DNA of 64,000 nt from NCBI GenBank assembly GCA_047967505.1, contig CM106540.1; one strand, written 5' to 3'. Below, in pieces: positions 1-11,881 of this stretch. Numbering within the stretch: the stretch's first letter is position 1; each line of letters opens with the position of its first letter. Source of the stretch: Dipteris shenzhenensis (taxonomy: Eukaryota; Polypodiophyta; Polypodiopsida; Gleicheniales). The translations under genes and the position numbers were made by a program. The notes below the pieces were generated by a model that saw only the letters and a program-made list of their open reading frames with translations, was not told the origin of the DNA and made no database searches.

Positions 1-551
1 TGGCCGACCCAGCAGCCCCTATGGGCCAGCTTGCAGCCCTAACCAGCCGACCACCAGGTCCGCCTGGTTGGCTGCCCTTTTCTCCTGCTTGCTGGCCCAC
101 CCTGGCCACGTGGCCACCAGTCTTTAGCCCTGGCTTTGCTCCAGCCCTGATCAGGGCTCTTTCCTGCCCCCAATCCTTGCCCGAATAGCTTTAATTGCAG
201 CGCCTTCTTCCTGCCCTGGATCTGCCTCTGTCCCGGTCCCTTCCAGGCCCCAGAACAGCCTCGACCAGGTCCGTACAGGCTCACGCAGACACCCATACCC
301 ATGCTGACATCAGCACCACATCATTGCCTTTTTTCCTTGCTGGAGACACTGTGCAATTCCGCCCTCTCCATCCCTGGACAGCCTCTGGACCTTGCTGCCT
401 CAGATCTGCCCACCTGGAGATGCCCTCTTTGCCAGGTACACTCCTCTCTTTCCCGTTCACATGGCAGCCTGTTGCCCATGTGGCAGCCCCAAAACCCTCG
501 CTTTTGTACTATGGTCCACCCCCCGATGCACTCCTCATTTGGGGGCTCACA
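1..551 (-). mobile_element. Partial LTR of a Gypsy-type element, cut by the window edge
   Basis: Read on the minus strand, the sequence starts with TGTGAGCCCCCAAATGAGGA at 551. It matches the start of the LTR at 24159 (TGTAAGCCCCCATATGAGGA). The first few hundred bases share GC-rich, CTGCCATGTG-type wording with that copy. The two are therefore members of one LTR family in opposite orientation. The rest lies beyond base 1, so it is unknown whether this is a solo LTR or part of a full element. The ORFs here are by-products of GC-rich LTR sequence. It lies in the third intron of the minus-strand INTS4-like gene. Confidence 0.6.
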
Positions 552-1260
552 GGTGTGACCAACCCTAATCCAACATACACGACCTGACATATGCTATGCA
601 ATTAGTCTTGTACCGTCTTTCCACCACTGGAAAGAAGCAAAGCGCATGTTTAGGTAACTCAGTGAGACAGCAACTCGTAAACAAGGAGATCAAGGAAAGC
701 CAATACCTAGAGCTACAGCTGGTTGTGTTCTGTGATCTGGATTGGGGACGTGACTCCAATTGAAATTCGATCTTTGGACACACTTTCATGCTGACTTTGT
801 CCTGTGTATCCTGGTCCACAGGCAACCCTGGCCTTGTCTATAGCAAGGGTGAGTATATTTCCATTATTTATTGTGCATATGAAGCCATTTCAAAACTAAG
901 ATGGTTGTTGGAGGATGGTTATTCGAGGATGTCCTACAATGATCTTTTGCAAGAATTAGAGTACCATTGCATTGGCCAAGAATCCAAAAGATCATGACAA
1001 CAAAGCATATTAGCATCTGGTACCACTACATTCGACACCAGGTGGAGTTATGGACTGTCTTTCTTTGACCCTGTAACGGACTTATTTTCCAAATCCTTGC
1101 TTCATCAGGAGTTTGAGAAATTCAGAAACTATCTTGTCTTTCTGAAGTCAAGACCATCCAATGACGGGGAAAGGTGATGTATAGGTCATTGGTTCATCAA
1201 GATCCATGTAACCTATGGTGTGTGCATATGTTTGTACACATGGGGCAGCATTCGGAGAAT
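552..1260. other. Intronic sequence without recognised features
   Basis: No supported gene, repeat or RNA was seen. A 69-codon plus-strand frame at 788-997 resembles no family I know and is treated as chance. The stretch belongs to the intron downstream of exon 3 of the INTS4-like gene. Confidence 0.5.
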
Positions 1261-2490
1261 AGGATATATATCTGGATGAATCCAAGGACATGCCTAAACT
1301 CATGCTCTAAAAACAAAACAAACAGTACTATTTTGACCTCATGACAGTCACTCAAAATCATGCATAGCAGGGACTAGCTACTAGGAAGCCCTACCTAGAT
1401 TGTCAAATCCAAATGGACAGTGAACACTATGGTATAAACATTTGCTCTTACACATATCACACACCCACGAGCATCAACTAGACTTAGGTCTTCATATCAG
1501 CTTCTGTCAACACTGTGGAGGTGAAGGGGAACCTCAGCCGTAACAAAGGTTAGGACCACAGGAAACCTTATGGGACTTAAGATAGTGTGTGATTAGTCTT
1601 TATGGTCTTGGGGTGGCAACCCTGTTTAGGATTATGTATATAATGTATCGTGTTCTTTGTAGATGTGAAGAAGGTGTACATTTTTTATGTGTCCATCTCC
1701 CTCTGCTTGATTTGTATTGCTGCCCACATTTCAGTAGGCCCATATTAAAGCAACAATTGGCCGCCTATGCACGGAGCATAATTTGTACCAATTCAGTTCA
1801 CATTGCGAAGTATGATTTGATTCGTCTTTCTTGCTGTGCAAATTCTAGATCTTAGGCTTCTTCGTTCTCATACTTGTGTCCATGTTGGAATGAGATCCCT
1901 TAAGCTGCAGCCCGCCATATACAATTGCCCCATGCAATCTTTACAATGTACAAGAGATGTATCCTTGTGGTTAGGATGGAAGCTAGGCGAGCTATGTAAA
2001 GCTACACTTTTTAGAAGTCAATTTTTTGAAGTAGTGGACACTGGAGGGTTTAGCTTAAGTGCTATTAATATATAGCTTCCATAGATTTTCTAGATCACGG
2101 GATTCTCCTAAAGATGCTCCAAATATAGTATAGGTGTATCTAGGCTATATTGAAATGGAGAAATATACCTAGAACATTCCCAAACTCATCCTCTAAAAAC
2201 ACAACATAGTGCAGTTTCAATCTCACGATAGTCACTCATAAGATTGAAAACCATAAACTCCATCACGCATAGCAGGGACTAGCTACTATGACATCCCCAC
2301 TAACGTCATCAATGCCCCACACTGGGTGTAGACCATAGTATAAAAGTATGCTCTCACACATACAAATCCACATACCCACACATACTTGAGCATCCATTTA
2401 TACAAAGTCTTCGTACTGAGTTTCTGTCGGCACTCCGGAGGTGAAGGGCAAACTCAGCCATGACGAAAGCTAACACTAAAGGAGAAGGCT
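1261..2490 (+). repeat. Diverged direct-repeat pair (about 1261-1560 and 2150-2490)
   Basis: The two segments share an ordered series of motifs. These include CTCTAAAAACA, a CATGACAGTCACTCA / CACGATAGTCACTCA pair, GCATAGCAGGGACTAGCTAC (exact in both), and GAGGTGAAGGG followed by ACTCAGCC-type text. The offset is roughly 900 bases and divergence is high. They could be degraded LTRs of a small non-autonomous element or an old local duplication. No primer-binding site or coding sequence was seen between them. Confidence 0.55.
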
Positions 2491-3400
2491 AATCAAAAAG
2501 TAGCCCAAATCTCTTCATTCAAGCTACAACTGCTTGTGAAGTCTAAACGATTTCATTTTAGTCTCTCCCAAACGAGCATCTAAATCTAAATCTAGCTGAT
2601 AGGGCAACGCACTATTTAAGATAGAAAGAATTATCGAATTATATTGAAATGGAGAAAGCCCACCTCGAGAAGCAATTCATCAAGAGGCAAAAACAAATTA
2701 ACAATCCAAAATCTCCACCCATCAACTAATGATTAGACAAGGATGAGATTACCTAGGGCATCTTGGCTGCTATATCATGTCTTGCTCTGTTAGCATGCTG
2801 TATGCCGATAGATCAAGATCTCAAAAGATACAGTCATGTAGAAGTCCACGAGGGCAAGCCAAGTGCAAGCCATTTATATGGCAGGTTCCTAGCTGACTCT
2901 ATTGGGAAAAAGTTGGCCCTGGTAGCTCTAAGTCAGCCCTTCCTAATCGGCCTGTAGTTGGCAAGTTGCAACTTTCCACCATTTGAGTTCCCGTTTTATG
3001 TGGCATGCCTAGGAGTCAAAAAGGAGGAACCCCTCCCAGAATTAAGGGCACAAAGATCCTCAAAATAAGCACATTTAGACGAAATTGAAGGAAATATGTA
3101 TATAGTTTGTATCCCCCTTTTATGAGGCCTATCTAAAGTCAATAAGGAGGAACCTGTTCCAAATTTAGGGGCAAAAGAAGCATCACATTAAAAATGTTTA
3201 GACGTAGTTAAAGAAATCAGATACAATCAAATGCATGTTTAGAAGCCAATGTATTCATCATTGCTAGCAAGGCAATCACACAAATAGAACCCTTCTTATC
3301 TATCATTAGGTTTCAATCTAGAATAACACATGACTCCACTTACAAAATTGTGAGGCAATAAAGAGAATAACAGCTTAACTAACAATGCATTATTCCACAC

Positions 3401-3676
3401 CTCAAGGAATTCATCTTCAACGCCATGCACAAAGGCTCCCATAACCAATTTGTCAAGGATGCTTAGACCCTCCTCGAACTTTGAAATATCAACGTCGCTT
3501 TTTGGAATTGTGATGACTGACGATGCTGACAAATCTTTCTCCTTGGCAGCAAGTCCCAAAGGCTTCTTACTAAGTGCTTGAAGAAGTAAATCTTCTCTCA
3601 CATTGGTCATTTTGACAAGTGTCTTGCATGCTTCAATCCTGACGGAAATATCCATATCTATCATCATTCTACAGAC
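3401..3676 (-). CDS. INTS4/SIEL-like protein, exon 3 (partial gene)
   Basis: The exon encodes 92 residues, from GTC TGT AGA after the acceptor TTGTCTTTCAG (AG at 3678-3677) to GAG before the donor GTGTGG (3400). The peptide continues exon 2 in frame. It gives DDAFIQ-VCRMMIDM, matching the family's 'DDAF..IC.MV.D' block. It then has VRIEACKTL, LLQALSKK and AFVHGVEDEFLE, corresponding to the conserved AFVHGLEDE signature of Integrator subunit 4. Integrator is a nuclear complex that processes snRNA 3' ends and attenuates transcription; INTS4 is its HEAT-repeat scaffold. The Arabidopsis family member SIEL binds SHORT-ROOT. The next exon should begin with VR, but none was found down to base 1, so the gene continues off the left edge after another long intron. 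Confidence 0.85.
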
Positions 3677-3942
3677 CTGAAAGACAACTCCAATTAAATC
3701 ACAAAATCAAAAAGCAAGCATGCCCAATATCGCCTTTGTGAATTCATGACCTCTTTGACATTTCAATAGTAGCTTTTATGTTATGAAAAAAAATCATACA
3801 CATACCACATAACATTAAGGGTCCGTATGCCCTCTACGTCTCATTTGTAGTTAAAGGCCAAAGACATATATACCTTGGGACTCTCTGACAATTTTGATTT
3901 ATCAAGAGATAGTTAGGCTACTAGACCCTTGTGTTTTTCATG

Positions 3943-3944
<2 letters not shown>

Positions 3945-3979
<35 letters not shown>
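3945..3979. repeat. (CT)n microsatellite
   Basis: An uninterrupted CT dinucleotide run of about 35 bases inside intron 2. On the gene's sense (minus) strand it reads as GA repeats. Confidence 0.95.
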
Positions 3980-3981
<2 letters not shown>

Positions 3982-4849
3982 AGGTTTGTGTTAGTCTCTA
4001 TTTTTTATGGAGATACGACGACATAGAGAGACCTTGTTGCACTAAACCAAACAGCAAGAGGAGACACTACCACGTGAGACTCAAATAGATCGAGCCTGCG
4101 ACATGTCACAGATTCCTACACATTTGAGTCTACCCTCGGACATGGCTAAGTAGAGGAGGGAGATAGATGATATGAGAGCTCCGTGGGTCAGTGGGATGAG
4201 ATGACAATGAGGAGAGATGCAGCCAGAGATGCAGGCTCCACCTGGCTACTTTGCGACAGGCCAGCCCCCCCGCTTGGCCACTCCACCTTGTCACTTTGCC
4301 CCTGCCTGGCTACTCCACCCCTGCCTAGCCTCATACCACCTACTAGGACATACACTTTGATCACAATCTCTCACCCACTTACTCTACTCGCTCAACTCGT
4401 CCACCACCTCTTGGGATCGTCCCTTGGAATAGTTGGTATGATGATCAGTGTAAGGCTTTGCCCCGTCAATTCAAATTCAAGACCGAACATATCGAATCGA
4501 AGACGAAGCGTGAGTATCATCGATTGGTTCACAAGGAGAAACATGCGTTTGTTAGCCGGAGTGAGGTGTTACTAAATGTTATGTTTAGTAACAACTCTAA
4601 AGATTGACAAAAATCCCTTGAGAGATGGTCCCCTTCACCTCTCACAGATACTCAGGTTTGGCACGCTTATGCTCACACATTGTATGACATTCTGAACCAG
4701 CCTGTTCCTCACCTCTCACACTCACCTCACCCCACATCTTGGAGTCTCTTCAATAAGGGAGGTATTAAGGACGTTGCACATGGGATTAACATCCCTCAAG
4801 ATGACGTAGATTGCCATGGCTGACATTATCCTCCTCTATGGCCTTAGTA

Positions 4850-5470
4850 GCTTAGGGTGACCACTGATGCTGGATTGCACGCATAGGCACGTGGTTTGAG
4901 GAATTGGGGTTTCACATGGATAGACTCCCCCCTTCCAGTTTAGCCTTGACATGCCGTTTCTCCCACTTCTGTATCATGAGGTTAACCAAGTCATACGTAA
5001 GGACCTCTTGCAGCTACATGCATTCCGGACCTGGTTAGAATTGAATGAACTCCCGGTGAAGCTTAGCTTCTACAGAAATCACTGCCTATGTATTTCTGAT
5101 GAGGGTTTTATCTATCCTCTTGGATATATTGGGATTCACCTCCCCCATTGATTGAGGATTTCTATTGGGCAGTTTCGGGTTTCTTTACATCGACTTCGCA
5201 TTGAGAGTGGGCGAGCGGAGGGACTACCCAATGAGAGGCTCATATGCACTCTACGTGAGCTACAGGAGATTGAGCCAGAGGAGCATTTCATCTTCAAGTG
5301 TCCAGTATATTACGAGGCCGCTTTTACTACCTCTTCAGAGACAACTTTGGGCTACTCTCCCACTTTCTTGCCTTTCAAGACCAGAGGTGTTTGCCCTCTT
5401 TCATCCATGAGGCACTTAGACATCGAGAGTGCTTAATCATAGCATAGAGGCAAAGACAAGATGCACTAGC
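4850..5470 (+). pseudogene. LINE (non-LTR retrotransposon) ORF2 C-terminal remnant
   Basis: In one frame, a stretch at 4951-5148 is followed by a single TGA (5149-5151) and then an open stretch to 5436. The second part carries IGQFRVSLHRLRIESGRA, then ERLICTL, EPEEHFIFKCPVYYE. This is the usual C-terminal end of plant LINE ORF2 proteins, a zinc-knuckle-like C-x-x-C...H....C block in which here the second Cys is replaced (CTLREL). The downstream frame is broken around 5340-5470, where a family-like ending (FIHEALRHRECL) appears in another frame. No reverse-transcriptase core precedes it, so this is a 5'-truncated copy, as is typical of LINE integration. The classification rests on motif memory; the clade is not assigned. 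Confidence 0.7.
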
Positions 5471-5899
5471 AGACTCTTCTCAAAGCATGATCATTGAGTT
5501 TTTTCAACTAGACCACACAGGTTATTACCACGCAGGCCTAGGCATAAGCGAGATCCGGAGCCAACGTCTCGATAGAACTGACAGAGGATGGACACACAAA
5601 TTGCACTTGGAGACCTCCCTTCCATGTTCAGGGTTGGGTTCTGGTCGACTTGGGTCGTCGTAGCCCTAGTTCGACGAAGAACCTCTACAAAGAGACCCCA
5701 TTGAGATAGTCAACATCACTCTATCTTTGACTAAATACTACCAGTGTCCCACAGGGCGCTGGGTCCTCCATGATATTGTGTTGGATTCTGCTTTGTACTC
5801 TGATGACATATGATGATAGAGGTGGTGGGAAGGGTCATATAGATATGGACATTACGTTATGACTCGGTATTGAGGTTCTTGTGATTATGTAGCTTGTAG

Positions 5900-6589
5900 C
5901 ATGTAGTATGGGTGATGATGCTTGTTTAGTAGCTTCACCCTTCACCTTGTTTGTACTTTGTTTCTCACAGTCTCATAGACCCATCGGTCTTCTGAAGGCT
6001 TTGATAAACCATCTTTCTTTTTTTCTTTGTTTCTTTCTAGTATCTATGTTTGCCGGATCGTCTCTCTTTGTGGTGGGAGGCGTGGTCTTCGTGATCTGTA
6101 TCTGGTGGGCCATGTCAAGATTGATGCCTCTGATTAGGCGATTCCCTCCAAGTAGAGCTCTAATGGGTTGAACCTCCATCTTGCATGGGCTGACCCGTGG
6201 CGGAGCAGCTGGCTGGCTTGAGACGGAGGGGGCAAGGTGGCAGAAGGGGCTAGGCCCGAGCAGAGGAGGTGGGTAGGGTGGCTAGGCGGCAAGCAATAGG
6301 GAGGGGTGAATAGCAAGCAGCGAGCAAGGAGGGGTGCGTAGCAAGCAACAAGGGGGGAGACATTGATGAGAGAGATTTTCGCAGCTTACAAGAGAGCCAT
6401 CATGACACCTGGTTATGCATTTTGATTCTAAGGCTGACTACTAGCTTTATCTTTTGAGCTTTGAGTTTAGTTTAGTATAGTATGTGGCAAAGGGCCTTAG
6501 CAAGCCCTCTGCTTCCAGCCCATAGTGGCTTGTATGCTACTCTGTGATTGTACTTTGTCTCACACGCCCGCGAGGCCTTCCGAAGACGG

Positions 6590-6633
<44 letters not shown>

Positions 6634-6737
6634 TTTGCATTGGTGTGGATGCTCGTTTAGTAGCTCCACCACCACAGCTCGTTTGTACCAAGATTTTCAC
6701 AGTCTCATAGACCCATCGGTCTTCCGAAGACTTTCAT

Positions 6738-6783
<46 letters not shown>

Positions 6784-6792
6784 CCCCCCCCC
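5900..6792 (+). repeat. Triplicated ~100-base motif, copies ending in pyrimidine or CT tracts
   Basis: Three related segments lie near 5913-6050, 6531-6629 and 6643-6792. The shared core contains TTTAGTAGCT, TTTGTAC, TCTCATAGACCCATCGGTCT and CTTCYGAAGRC. The first is followed by a T-rich pyrimidine tract (TTTCTTTTTTTCTTTG). The second is followed by (CT)n at 6593-6629. The third is followed by (CT)n at 6741-6780 and then twelve C residues (6781-6792). The middle copy is the most diverged. Between the first two is GC-richer sequence (6180-6360) without recognisable genes. The origin is unknown; a retroelement 3' tail is possible. Confidence 0.65.
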
Positions 6793-8872
6793 GATTTGGC
6801 ACTGGCTCAGTCCCTATTTGAGACTGCACCACTGCATGAAGTACCCATCTGGAACTATTTCAGTCCCAATTTGAGACTGCGCCACTGCCACTATCAATCT
6901 GCAGGACTGCAAGACACAAAGCAACCAGATTCAGATCCAGCTTCGTCTAACCAGCTCCAGCTTCGCCCAGGCCTCCAAAACTGCCATGGGACAGACATTA
7001 GCACCAAGCAAGTCAAGAAAAGAGTCGCAGGTCACCTACAGATGCACCATTGATCAGGTTACAGAGACTCGCAAGAATACAATCTCAAGAACACCCATGC
7101 TGCTCTCAGGGGGGCTGATTGTACTAATATGAACAGTAATCAACCTGTGAGAACAGCTTTTGCTGCTCCCTTCTCATAAGCAGAAAGAAATTGGAAAATA
7201 TGCTGTACAATGTGATGCCATTTGAACTGCAGGCACCCACCTAAGACAATAATGCATTGATCAGAGAGGTAGAAAAGCTGAAACCGGTCTCTAATCACTC
7301 CGAGGGCAGTGGAACTAAACCTTTCATCACTTCAGCACTTATTTACAGCTCACAAAAGCATATATCACAACCATTAACCATTGCATGATCACCATTTGGC
7401 ATTTAAGCATTTGTTCACAAACAAAACCACTGAAAAAGGGATGGAGGCTAGAATGCCCCTGCTCAACAAACATACACAAGTGCACCCGATTGGCCCCAAA
7501 CACCGTGGCGCCCCTTTCGGTATTTCTTTATATTTCACAGTGAAATGATTACAAGTTGCATTTGGGAGACCTTCCCTGCAACTGAGCACGCAGCCCCAAT
7601 TCACTGAGCCTTCGCAAGGCTTTCAAGCATAGAACACCATCACATAAGTACACTTAACCCATAGGCTCAACCCAAAGGCATTCTCTTTTCCGAGTGCAAT
7701 TCCATTGGCTGTCCAGATGCAATCACACTGCACCCCAGCTGCACTCTCTTTGAATGGTTTCCAGATGGCATTCACAAAGCTTTTCAAAGCTCCAAAATAA
7801 AATCAGCAAAGTACCCAACCAAAGAATGACTCATGTAGCACTGCTTGGGCACCTGTGAACCAAGAAAGAGGCGGCACACGAGGCCAACCAATAGCTTATG
7901 GCAAAAAGAAATTACAACAGCAAAATCACAACTCACCAAGCCCTGAAAACTCGAACCAAGCCCTCAATTGCCAAGAGGACATAGTAGCCAATGCCCAATT
8001 GCATTCTCAGCCAAAGAGGAGTGCAAAGGCATGAAGAAAGAGCATTTACAAGAGCCGACCAACAAGAATTCCACTGAAAAATGCAAAAAAAAACACTTCT
8101 GTTACGAAGAAGTGGGAGTTCTTGGGCTCAAAAGAAGCGTGCTTCAGAGAGGAATGCATTGAGAAGGTTTTGAAGAAGTTTCATCGCTGGAAAGTCCTCC
8201 AAAATTGAGAAAAACCAGTCAACCAGCGTGTGGGACCACTCGAAATTCAACAGAAAGCTGTAGCTTTGCAAGAGGAGAGGCTCAGGAGGCTGTAGAAGCA
8301 AAAAGGTCTAGAAAAAGCCACTTTAACAAATTCGACCAGCAAAAGAAGTGCTTAGCTCTGCCCGTTCTACCAAATGCACAAAGGAAAAAGCATATCATTG
8401 CGAAGGGGACGCAGAGGGGAAGTCGAGGAATCCAAACGGAAGTCGAGGAATCCAAATGGGTGAGGAGTTATAAAGAAAAACGAAATTCAACTGAAGAAGG
8501 CTAAAAAACCAGTCCAAAATCTTAACAAAGGGAGAAGATGAGAGAGCAAACCACACATGTGAAGTTTAGAAGGCCCAGGAAGGTCCAAGAATGGCAAAGG
8601 AAGGCACTAGAGCCACCTGGAACTCTAGGGGGCCCACTAAAGGTACATGGCTCTCTAGGGGGCTCATTAAAAATGCAACATCATCATTTCCCAACAACCA
8701 CTCTTTTAGTTCCTTGGAATGCCTTTGGGCCTAGGGATTAATTACGCTTATGTGCTAGGTACCATGCCGTGTTTAATTACACATTATTAAGCCCACGCTT
8801 GGACTTTTAAAACCAAAGTTGTCACGGTCTTGTAGTACATTAAAGTACTTAGAATTTCACGCCCCCGTGACA
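6793..8872 (-). mobile_element. Candidate 3' LTR of Gypsy-1
   Basis: On the minus strand a purine-rich AAGAGGGGTA is immediately followed by TGTCACGGGGGCGTGAAATT starting at 8872. That is a typical polypurine tract and LTR start, placed downstream of the Gypsy-1 chromodomain ORF. A TATA-like TTTATAACTC lies about 400 bases into it (near 8470). The distal end is set only by the change to the C-run/CT repeat near 6793. It is uncertain because the matching 5' LTR is not in the window. A short internal repeat (CTCAGTCCCTATTTGAGACT / TTTCAGTCCCAATTTGAGAC) occurs at 6805-6890. Confidence 0.45.
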
Positions 8873-9260
8873 TACCCCTCTTGAAACAGCAAACCACAGT
8901 TTGCTGCTCCAAAACACAGGAGCGAGCATGAAATATAGCATGAAAGAGTATATAAGAAAGCCGCAACTATAGTATATAGAGACAGTGAAAATATGGCTAG
9001 GAGAGGCATGCATCCATCCATAGACACTGCTCAAAATCTATGTGATCCTCAGCGATCAATAGTCAAGATGCATCAATATCATGAAGTCTCACAGCAAAAA
9101 TACTGTCAGCTCAGTATCTCGGATGAAACATACAGTGTCATCAAGCGACCTCATGAAATCACGGTAAGCCTGTCTGTACTGAGGGAGTGTAGGTGCTACC
9201 CCCCTCTCGAACACCAAGTAATGCTCCAGACACTCGCTATGCTGAACTACCTGTAGGAGC

Positions 9261-9891
9261 CTAGACCGCAGTCGGCTCTAACTGGAAAGCATCAAGGTAA
9301 AACTGCAATATTCCAGGTGAATCTGCCAGTTCACCTTCCTCCATCCATTTTGCATCAAATGATAGGTAATTTTGAAATTTTACCAAGTAGCGACGAATAA
9401 CTTTACCCTTGAGCTTTCTATCTCTGTGTGCTAGAATCTGCTCTGAGACCAGAAGTTCATCATGTTCTTCCACTTCAGGCTGTACCTCATCAGGTAAATC
9501 CTCAGAAACATCTCCATGATATTGCTTTAACAAGCTCACATGAAAGGCATTATGTATCTTCCAATGCGGAGGCAACTTCAGCCTATAAGCTACCTCGTTT
9601 ATCTTTTCAAAAACCTGGAAAGGACCATAGTAACGCATGTTCAGCTTTGTGTACAACCTTTCCTTGCCTTCCTTATTTTTCAACCTTGCCTTTTGAAAAC
9701 CCAGCAAAACCCAATCACCTTCTGAAAACCCCAGCAAAACCCAATCACCTCCTGTGAATACCAATTCCCTGCGGTGCTTATCTGCTACTCTTTTCTGCTT
9801 GTCCTGACTTCTTTGCAAGGCATATTTGATCTCCTTGTAAGCCTCTTCAAGGCTTTCCACAAAACGATCGGCTTCGAAGATTTTCTCTTTT
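9261..9891 (-). pseudogene. Gypsy-1 integrase C-terminus with chromodomain-like tail
   Basis: The frame contains RYYGPFQVFEKINEVAYRLK and FHVSLLKQYHGD, the conserved integrase C-terminal block of chromoviral Gypsy elements. RKLKGKVIRRYLVKFQNY and DAKWMEEGEL follow, a chromodomain-like end thought to guide integration to marked chromatin. A 30-base in-frame tandem duplication gives GDWVLLGF twice (about 9719-9755), where other family members have it once. The upstream part of the same ORF is cut off at 9892-9899 by the hAT insertion. The ORF closes normally at 9261. Confidence 0.8.
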
Positions 9892-9899
9892 GTATGCAA

Positions 9900-11192
9900 C
9901 ATAGTCACAAGAAACGTTTCGTCCGTTTCGTTGTTTCGAGGTTTCGACAGGTTTTGTTTCGTTTCGTTTCGAATCATCGGACGAAACGGATAGGTTTCGA
10001 AATGATACTTGATATATACAAGGATAGGGGCAGATAAGACATGTTATATTCAAGTTTAGAGTGAACAAAGAGAAATACAAGTGTCAAGTGACAAGTCCTT
10101 AGTCAAGACACCCAGTGTCTAGCCTCTAGGTAATCCAAAACACAAACACATTCAGGAATCAGAATTCAAGTCTCCTTTCTCAAGTTTCAAATTTAGACCA
10201 ATTAATATTTATGGAGTCAAAACTTAAAAGCATATTGACATTGGACATTGGATTCTAGCATCTAGACTCTAGAGATATGAACATCATTGATTCATTGAAA
10301 TTTGAATCTAGATATATGAGTCATTACTTTCCAAAATGTCAAGTAAATATAAGTTCCCAAAATAGACATATGAAATAATAAGTTCCCAAAGTGACGAGTT
10401 GTAAGCTCAAACTTCAAAGTTCCAAAAATGAGTAGCATGAGTGATAACAAATCATAATTTGAAACTACTCAGTGCTCACTACTCTCTCTACCAAGTTCAC
10501 TATCACTATCTGCATCTTCATCTGTGGATTCTGTGCCATCGGAACTCTCTTCCTCCTCTACCCTTGCTACCATCTCCTCAAAGGAATCACTACTATGACC
10601 ACTAGTAGCAAGGGTACGACCACGATCTCGTCAGCGTCTATAACAGCGTGGTGAAGATGAAGTGCCAATGCTTGCAATCAAGGGTGGTGCACTAGTAGAT
10701 GCTTGTGCAATAACCCTTGATTGCGAACGTGTGACACGTCGAAAGCGTGCCTCATCCTCTCGAAGGAAATCATATGCTATATCCTCATCGCTGCGCCTTT
10801 GGATGAATGATATATCAATATTCTCCCCTCGAGCCAAGCCTTGCTCAAGCTTTCTTAGAACTTCAGGATCAACCTCTTTCACCTTCCAATGTAACACTTC
10901 AGCCCCTTCAGCCCCACTGGTACTTTCTTTGTCTTTGAACCGCTCCAAGAGACGAAGGTTGGCATTTACATAGACCAACCTATCAAGCTGTGATGTGCTC
11001 AATCTGTAACATGATACATGATTACATCACATAAAACGTAAATATTTTGAACTAAAACGGGCGAAATCGCCATTTTGAGATTTGGGCGAAACACGCGTTT
11101 CGTTGGGAGCGTTTCGTATTGTTTCGAAACGTTTCGGCACGAAACGTTTCGTCCTGTTTCGACAGGACGAAACGCGTTTTCATGTGACTATG
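9900..11192 (-). mobile_element. hAT-type DNA transposon, 1293 bases, with perfect 8-base target duplication
   Basis: The ends are CATAGTCACA at 9900 and its exact complement TGTGACTATG ending at 11192. Each is flanked by GTATGCAA (9892-9899 and 11193-11200). An 8-base target duplication is diagnostic for the hAT superfamily. Both subterminal regions are dense in GTTTCG/CGAAAC hexamers, the kind of clustered motif hAT transposases bind. Inside, the minus strand encodes only the C-terminal part of a hAT transposase. The element is inserted in the integrase gene of Gypsy-1; removing it with one target copy leaves that frame open. It is probably a deletion derivative mobilised in trans. Confidence 0.9.
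10631..11002 (-). pseudogene. hAT transposase C-terminal fragment
   Basis: The 123-codon frame begins with STSQLDRLVYVNANLRLLER. This resembles the segment just after the hAT dimerisation domain in plant hAT-like proteins (a '..L..LVYV.YNLRL..R' pattern). It is followed by an acidic, low-conservation tail (EDIAYDFLREDEARFRR). No BED zinc finger and none of the catalytic acidic residues of the RNase H-fold core are present. It may be the terminal exon of the parent transposase kept inside a shortened element. Confidence 0.65.
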
Positions 11193-11200
11193 GTATGCAA

Positions 11201-11881
11201 AATGGGAGGTATCTTCTTGGCACCTTCCACTCTTTCAAAAGGTGCTTTACCTGTGGATGTGTGCACCGTATTATTGTAAGCATATTCTAGCAAAGGCAAA
11301 TAATGCTCCCATTTGCTTTTGTGGTCTAAGACATAGCATTTAAACATATCTAAGATGGTAGAGTTTTCCTACTCCGATGGTCCATCGGACTGAGGATGAA
11401 AAGATGACGAAAAATTCAGCGTAGTGCCCATATTTTCAAACAGCCCTCTCCAAAAGAGGCTGGTCATCCTCGGATCTGTATCACTGATTATGGATTCAGG
11501 CATCCCATGATACTTGAAGACATGCTGCAGAAACAATTTGGCCATTTGATCTGCTGTAATTTTCTTTCTTACTGGCACAAAGTGAGCTTGTTTGCTAAAC
11601 CTGCAAATTATTATCCACAATTCATCATGTCCAGTAGGAGTATGTGGAAGATCAAACACAAAATCCATAGCTATGCTTTGCTATGGTTTATCCGGAATTG
11701 GCAAAGGGTGTAACAACCCAGGTGCCTTCTGCCTGTCAAACTTTACTTTATGACAAACCATGCATGTTCTCACATATTCTTCCACATCTTTCCTCAAAGA
11801 TGGCCGATAAAAGTATTGCTCCATTGCTGTAATTGTTGTAATTCTCCTATGTCCTGCATATAAAGGAGCATGACTTTTCAT
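11201..11881 (-). pseudogene. Gypsy-1 integrase zinc finger and catalytic core
   Basis: Frame 11881-11681 carries the H2C2 finger (YAGHRR ... VRTCMVCHKVK). Frame 11668-11369 carries the core: D in MDFVFDLP, D in ISDTDPRMTS, and E in SDGPSE, corresponding to the D,D-35-E catalytic triad. The usual DGQTER motif is altered to DGPSE and followed by a stop, after which ILDMFKCYV-like text continues. The reading ends at the hAT target site (11193-11200), beyond which the C-terminal part resumes at 9891. Confidence 0.8.

Noticed and set aside
195-587. 130-codon plus-strand frame
   Set aside because: It lies antisense in a GC-rich LTR and has no domain; a composition effect.
1-3400. Next exon of the INTS4-like gene
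   Set aside because: Minus-strand frames below 3401 were scanned by eye for a VR-starting HEAT exon; none was found. The ORF running past 3401 to 3296 is non-homologous and reads into the intron.
9428-9757. Plus-strand frames over Gypsy-1
   Set aside because: Antisense shadows of the integrase/chromodomain frame.
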